From positions 1 through 10,312 of the forward strand of contig JARIDM010000016.1 in the NCBI GenBank assembly GCA_029263945.1: a stretch of 10,312 nucleotides of DNA. The letters are read 5' to 3'. Each line of letters opens with the position of its first letter. Position 1 is the first letter of the stretch. The translations under genes and the position numbers were made by a program. A model generated the notes under the pieces. It searched no databases and was not told where the DNA came from. It saw nothing but the letters and a program-made list of their open reading frames with translations. Shown here piece after piece: positions 7,008 to 10,312 of the stretch. The stretch comes from Sporosarcina sp. Lineage in GTDB: Bacteria; Bacillota; Bacilli; Bacillales_A; Planococcaceae.

Positions 7008-7946
7008 TTGGAGAAAGAAATACCCGTTGTAAAAAAACGTAGGCTTTCAAAAGACCATTTAACTGCCATCGCCTTTTTGATCCCTTCAGTCATTTTAATT
7101 TTAATCTTCGTTTATGGATTTATCAGTTGGACGGGATACCTCTCCGTTAGTAATTACAACACCATTGTTCCTGACTTCTCGTTTGCAGGGTTAAAGAACT
7201 ATATTTATTTGTTCAATGATTTCCGTTTCCAAGCAGACTTACGAAATACATTATTCTTCACTATCTTGTTTATCGGGTTAGTGATTGTCATTGGCCTTGC
7301 TTTAGCGATTTTATTAGACCAGAAAATGAAGGGTGAATCGATCTTTAGGAACATTTTTCTATTCCCGATGGCTTTATCCTTTATCGTAACGGGTGTTGTT
7401 TGGCAATGGTTGCTTAACCCATCCACTGGTTTCAATAAGTTCTTGAATCTCTTTGGCATACAGCCCAAATGGTACACGGATACGAATATATTAGCGGGAT
7501 TTAAATGGGGGAGTATTGAGTTTGGATTGCCAGTTGCAATCATCGCAGTTGTGATTGCTGCGGTTTGGCAAATGACTGGTTTTTCACTGGCGATGTATTT
7601 AGCGGGCTTACGTGGAATTGACGATGAGCTTCGTGAAGCAGCAAGAATGGACGGCGCATCTGAGTTTCAAGTGTACAGAAAAATCATCTTACCGATTCTA
7701 ATGCCCATTACAATGAGTGTGGTCATTATTATGGCGCATATTTCACTTAAAATCTTTGACCTTGTCTATGCCATGACAGGTTCGGGTGCGAACTTCGTCA
7801 CGGACGTACCTGGACTTTATATGTTCGAGACAACTTTTAGAGGGAACTATTATGCAAATGGAGCTGCGATTGCAATTATTATGCTCCTATTAGTCGCTGT
7901 CTTTATTGTCCCGTACCTATGGAATAATAGAAAGGGTGAAGGGTAA
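7008..7946 (+). CDS. ABC sugar transporter permease, MalF-type (GtsB-like)
   Basis: This 312-residue inner-membrane permease (BPD_transp_1) forms half of the transport channel. Six membrane helices are visible at about 18-40, 79-103, 112-134, 173-200, 231-255 and 284-305. The cytoplasmic coupling loop reads EAARMDGASEFQVYRKIILP (210-229), the classic EAA...G motif that contacts the ATPase. The start is TTG at 7008; AAGGAGG (6994-7000) lies 7 bases upstream and the protein then begins with a short basic tail before helix 1. I found no convincing promoter directly upstream, so expression probably depends on read-through of the terminator after the binding-protein gene. The stop overlaps the next permease start by one base. 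Composition matches its neighbours, and the assignment to family is firm. Confidence 0.93.
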   Translation: MEKEIPVVKKRRLSKDHLTAIAFLIPSVILILIFVYGFISWTGYLSVSNYNTIVPDFSFAGLKNYIYLFNDFRFQADLRNTLFFTILFIGLVIVIGLALAILLDQKMKGESIFRNIFLFPMALSFIVTGVVWQWLLNPSTGFNKFLNLFGIQPKWYTDTNILAGFKWGSIEFGLPVAIIAVVIAAVWQMTGFSLAMYLAGLRGIDDELREAARMDGASEFQVYRKIILPILMPITMSVVIIMAHISLKIFDLVYAMTGSGANFVTDVPGLYMFETTFRGNYYANGAAIAIIMLLLVAVFIVPYLWNNRKGEG

Positions 7947-8767
7947 TGGCGTCATTACGAATAGGAACGATTGTCAAATATACATTATTGGTGCTAATTT
8001 CAATTCTGTTTTTAACACCCATCTATGTCATTATTATTACGAGTTTGAAACCGCTAAGTGAAGTGTCATTAGCACAAATGTGGACACTCCCGACGTCAAT
8101 TGATTTCAGTTCATATAAAATGGCATTTGATAGTTTAGCACCCAACTTGTTGAATAGTTTTTACTTAGTCATTCCTGCTACATTGCTTTCTGCTTTACTC
8201 GGTGCGATGAATGGATATATTTTATCTAAATGGAAGTTTAAAGGGTCTGATATTATCTTTACCTTTATTCTTTTTGGTATGTTTATTCCGTATCAAAGTA
8301 TTTTAATCCCGATGATTCAATTTTTGAGAACGATTGAACTGTACAATACAATCCCTGGATTGGTCCTTGTTCACGTTGTCTACGGCTTACCAATCACAAC
8401 GTTAATGTTCCGCAATTTCTATGCGAGCATTCCAGATGAAATGATTGAATCTGCCCAAATAGACGGTGCGAGTTTCCTGGGCGTCTTTAGACATATCATT
8501 ACGCCTTTATCGATTACTGGATTTGTCGTCGTTGCCATTTGGCAATTTACGAATATTTGGAATGAGTTCCTCTTTGCGGTGACCATCACGACGGGTGATA
8601 AACAACCTGTTATGGTGGCCTTGCAGAACTTATCGGGCAGCCAAATTGTCCAATGGAACGTTCAGATGGCAGGTGCACTCCTGGCGGCCTTGCCAACCTT
8701 ACTCGTCTATATTTTCTTAGGGAAGTATTTTGTCAGAGGTCTCTTAGCTGGGTCGGTAAAAGGATAA
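7946..8767 (+). CDS. ABC sugar transporter permease, MalG-type (GtsC-like)
   Basis: This 273-residue second permease pairs with the MalF-type subunit. Six helices lie at about 11-32, 69-92, 102-125, 134-157, 187-207 and 241-262. The EAA-loop equivalent is ESAQIDGASFLGVFRHIITP (168-187), and the end, YFVRGLLAGSVKG, is typical of MalG-type proteins. It starts with ATG at 7946 inside the TAATG junction with the preceding gene, behind an AAGGGTGAAGGG purine tract, so it is translationally coupled. No ATPase gene follows: the unit ends with a terminator about 15-50 bases later. The complex therefore probably borrows a multitask ATPase of the MsmX/UgpC kind from elsewhere in the genome. Family assignment is firm; the substrate follows that of the binding lipoprotein. 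Confidence 0.93.
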   Translation: MASLRIGTIVKYTLLVLISILFLTPIYVIIITSLKPLSEVSLAQMWTLPTSIDFSSYKMAFDSLAPNLLNSFYLVIPATLLSALLGAMNGYILSKWKFKGSDIIFTFILFGMFIPYQSILIPMIQFLRTIELYNTIPGLVLVHVVYGLPITTLMFRNFYASIPDEMIESAQIDGASFLGVFRHIITPLSITGFVVVAIWQFTNIWNEFLFAVTITTGDKQPVMVALQNLSGSQIVQWNVQMAGALLAALPTLLVYIFLGKYFVRGLLAGSVKG

Positions 8768-8780
8768 GAAATCATTATAT

Positions 8781-8817
8781 AATCGCTTGTGTAGCCATCT
8801 ACATAAGCGGTTTTTTA
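8781..8817 (+). terminator. Rho-independent terminator of the transporter unit
   Basis: An 11-bp stem, CGCTTGTGTAG (8784-8794) with CTACATAAGCG (8799-8809), contains one G-U pair and a 4-base loop. It is followed by GTTTTTT. It separates the transporter genes from pgi. Confidence 0.88.
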
Positions 8818-8896
8818 GATTTTTGTAAGGGAAGGATTTAGTTTTTTTATAGCATAAATCGATAATTGTTGCGCCGTGATTTTAACATAGACATTG

Positions 8897-8905
8897 TGGT
8901 ATACT
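8897..8905 (+). promoter_or_regulatory. Extended -10 promoter of pgi
   Basis: TGGTATACT fits the extended -10 form TGnTATAAT with one mismatch. The corresponding -35 position (about 8877-8882, TGATTT) is poor, which is usual for extended -10 promoters. The leader to the ATG at 8966 would be about 53 bases. The rest of the 148-base gap after the preceding terminator (8818-8896) shows nothing I recognise. Confidence 0.6.
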
Positions 8906-8965
8906 AACTGAATAATACGGAATAAAATAGTTGAAAACAATACATAGAAACGAGGCGGATTTGAA

Positions 8966-10267
8966 ATGGCACAAGCAATCACATTAAGTCAATCGCATAT
9001 TTCAATGAGTGAACTGAATAACCTTTACGGTGAAAAAGTAAAGGAAATCCACAGCAAGATGGAAAATGGTACTTCTATAGGTTCTGACTTTTTGGGATGG
9101 AGAGACCTACCCAACACATTGCCAGCAGATGAATTAACGAGTGTTTTAAAGACTGCTGAAAAACTTCGTAAATTAGCTGAAGTCGTCGTGGTGATTGGTG
9201 TCGGCGGTTCGTATTTAGGTGCAAAAGCAGTACAAGATGCCCTATCTCCTTATTTTGAACGAAACGTAGAGGATCCAGAACTTATTTTTGCGGGACAAAA
9301 CCTAAGCGGAACATATATGAAACAATTGTTAAAGCATATTGACGGCAAAGAAGTTGCGGTGATCGTCATTTCAAAATCAGGCACAACGACAGAACCAGCC
9401 ATTGCCTTCAGAATTTTACTTGAGTATATGGAAAACCGTTACAAAGAGGCATCAAGCGAAAGAATTGTTGCAATTACAGATAAATCGCAAGGTGCGTTAA
9501 GAGAATTAGCAGACCGTTCAGGATTTACGACTTTCGTTGTGCCTGATGATATTGGTGGACGTTTTTCAGTCCTTACACCAGTTGGCTTGCTTCCAATCGC
9601 GGTTGCAGGTATTGACATTGAACAATTACTTGCAGGCGCAAAAGATGCGGTTGCTGAGTATGCAGGCGATGACCTCAGTTCAAACGCTGCTTATCAGTAT
9701 GCTGCAGTTAGAAATCATTTATTATCTGAAGGGTATAATGTTGAAATTTTAGCGAGTTTCACACCGCGTTTTGCGACTTTCCATGAATGGTGGAAGCAAC
9801 TTTTCGGTGAAAGTGAAGGGAAAGATGGCAAAGGAATTTATCCTGCATCTGTCGCTTATCCAACAGATTTACATTCAATGGGTCAATATGTACAAGATGG
9901 ACGACGTGAAATTTTTGAGACGTTTATCCAGTTTGCACAGCCTGTTGAAGATAGTTCAATCCCGACGACAAAGGATAACTTAGATGGGCTGAATTATTTA
10001 TCTGCTAAAACAATGAACGAAATTAACGATGTAACGCTACAAGCAACAATGCAAGCCCATCATGACGGCGGCGTGCCACTTATGCACATCACAGCAGATA
10101 AGCATGATGCGTATCATATCGGTTATTTAATTTATTTCTTTGAAGCAGCTGTTGCCATGAGTGCGTATTTATTAGGTGTCAACCCATTCGACCAGCCAGG
10201 TGTAGAGGAATATAAAAAGAATATCTTCAGAATGCTGGAAAAACCAGGATTTGTTGAAGAAAAGTAA
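8966..10267 (+). CDS. pgi: Glucose-6-phosphate isomerase
   Basis: This 433-residue cytoplasmic enzyme interconverts glucose 6-phosphate and fructose 6-phosphate in glycolysis and gluconeogenesis. It closely resembles Bacillus Pgi, which is about 450 residues, differing mainly by a shorter C-terminus after KPGF. Visible landmarks are GSDFLGW (39-45), the first SIS-fold loop VIGVGGSYLGA (76-86), the phosphate-binding SKSGTTTEP (136-144), signature 1 DDIGGRFSVLTPVG (194-207, R199), catalytic-region FGESEGK (280-286), HSMGQ (303-307), and signature 2 LLGVNPFDQPGVEEYK (402-417) ending with catalytic K417. The ATG at 8966 follows GAGGCGG (8952-8958) at 7 bases. It has its own promoter and terminator, so it is not part of the transporter mRNA. 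It would act on imported glucose after phosphorylation by a glucokinase, which is not in the window. Confidence 0.97.
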   Translation: MAQAITLSQSHISMSELNNLYGEKVKEIHSKMENGTSIGSDFLGWRDLPNTLPADELTSVLKTAEKLRKLAEVVVVIGVGGSYLGAKAVQDALSPYFERNVEDPELIFAGQNLSGTYMKQLLKHIDGKEVAVIVISKSGTTTEPAIAFRILLEYMENRYKEASSERIVAITDKSQGALRELADRSGFTTFVVPDDIGGRFSVLTPVGLLPIAVAGIDIEQLLAGAKDAVAEYAGDDLSSNAAYQYAAVRNHLLSEGYNVEILASFTPRFATFHEWWKQLFGESEGKDGKGIYPASVAYPTDLHSMGQYVQDGRREIFETFIQFAQPVEDSSIPTTKDNLDGLNYLSAKTMNEINDVTLQATMQAHHDGGVPLMHITADKHDAYHIGYLIYFFEAAVAMSAYLLGVNPFDQPGVEEYKKNIFRMLEKPGFVEEK

Positions 10268-10274
10268 GTAAATG

Positions 10275-10312
10275 AACTCCCTTTCTGCTATGACTAGTGG
10301 AAAGGGAGTTTT
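10275..10312 (+). terminator. Rho-independent terminator of pgi, cut by the window end
   Basis: A perfect 11-bp stem, AACTCCCTTTC (10275-10285) with GAAAGGGAGTT (10300-10310), has a 14-base loop. The T tract begins at the right arm and runs into the window edge. Confidence 0.85.

Noticed and set aside
7205..7543. 112-codon open frame on the minus strand inside the first permease gene
   Set aside because: It is the antisense of membrane-helix coding sequence, with no domain and no convincing expression signals.
8653..8841. 62-codon frame spanning the end of the second permease and the following gap
   Set aside because: It is mostly out-of-phase permease sequence, runs through the terminator hairpin, and has no ribosome site of its own.
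9537..9983. Two short plus-strand frames within pgi
   Set aside because: Both overlap the conserved isomerase frame out of phase; pgi is intact, so there is no frameshift or nested gene to support.

Overview
The window looks like a chromosomal segment of a low-GC Gram-positive bacterium of the order Bacillales. The evidence is purine-rich AGGAGG-type ribosome binding sites, TTG and GTG starts, a catabolite-responsive element (cre) close to consensus, a YesM/YesN-type two-component pair, and a glucose-6-phosphate isomerase very like that of Bacillus. A Planococcaceae/Sporosarcina-like host is plausible but is inference only. No mobile element, CRISPR array, tRNA or rRNA was seen.

Layout. At 1-70 is the terminator of a gene lying before the window. 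At 141-464 is a small four-helix membrane protein of unknown function, which converges on a Cof-type HAD phosphatase (520-1389, minus strand); the two share a bidirectional terminator. The HAD gene and the next operon diverge from a 154-bp promoter region. On the plus strand follows a tightly coupled three-gene sensory cassette: a membrane-anchored sugar-binding receptor (1544-2533), a YesM-type histidine kinase (2530-3975) and a YesN-type REC/AraC response regulator (3956-5383). After a 101-bp regulatory gap holding a promoter and a cre come a sugar-binding lipoprotein (5485-6783), an intergenic terminator, an unexplained structured 225-bp spacer, and two ABC permease genes (7008-7946 and 7946-8767). 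A terminator closes this unit, and pgi (8966-10267) follows with its own extended -10 promoter and terminator.

How the genes fit together. The receptor probably senses an extracellular sugar and passes the signal to the kinase. The kinase phosphorylates the regulator, which most likely activates the adjacent transporter. The transporter's binding protein carries sequence blocks I recall from the glucose/mannose-binding proteins of the Thermus type, so glucose or a related hexose is the likely substrate. The cre at the predicted transcription start suggests CcpA repression on top of this. No ATPase gene is present, so a shared MsmX/UgpC-type ATPase elsewhere is expected. Pgi would act one step after phosphorylation of imported glucose, but it is separately transcribed and may be only a neighbour.

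Most of the window is recognisable metabolism. The points most worth a second look are the three-component sensing cassette beside a glucose-type ABC transporter, and the folded, repeat-containing spacer between the binding-protein gene and the permease genes.
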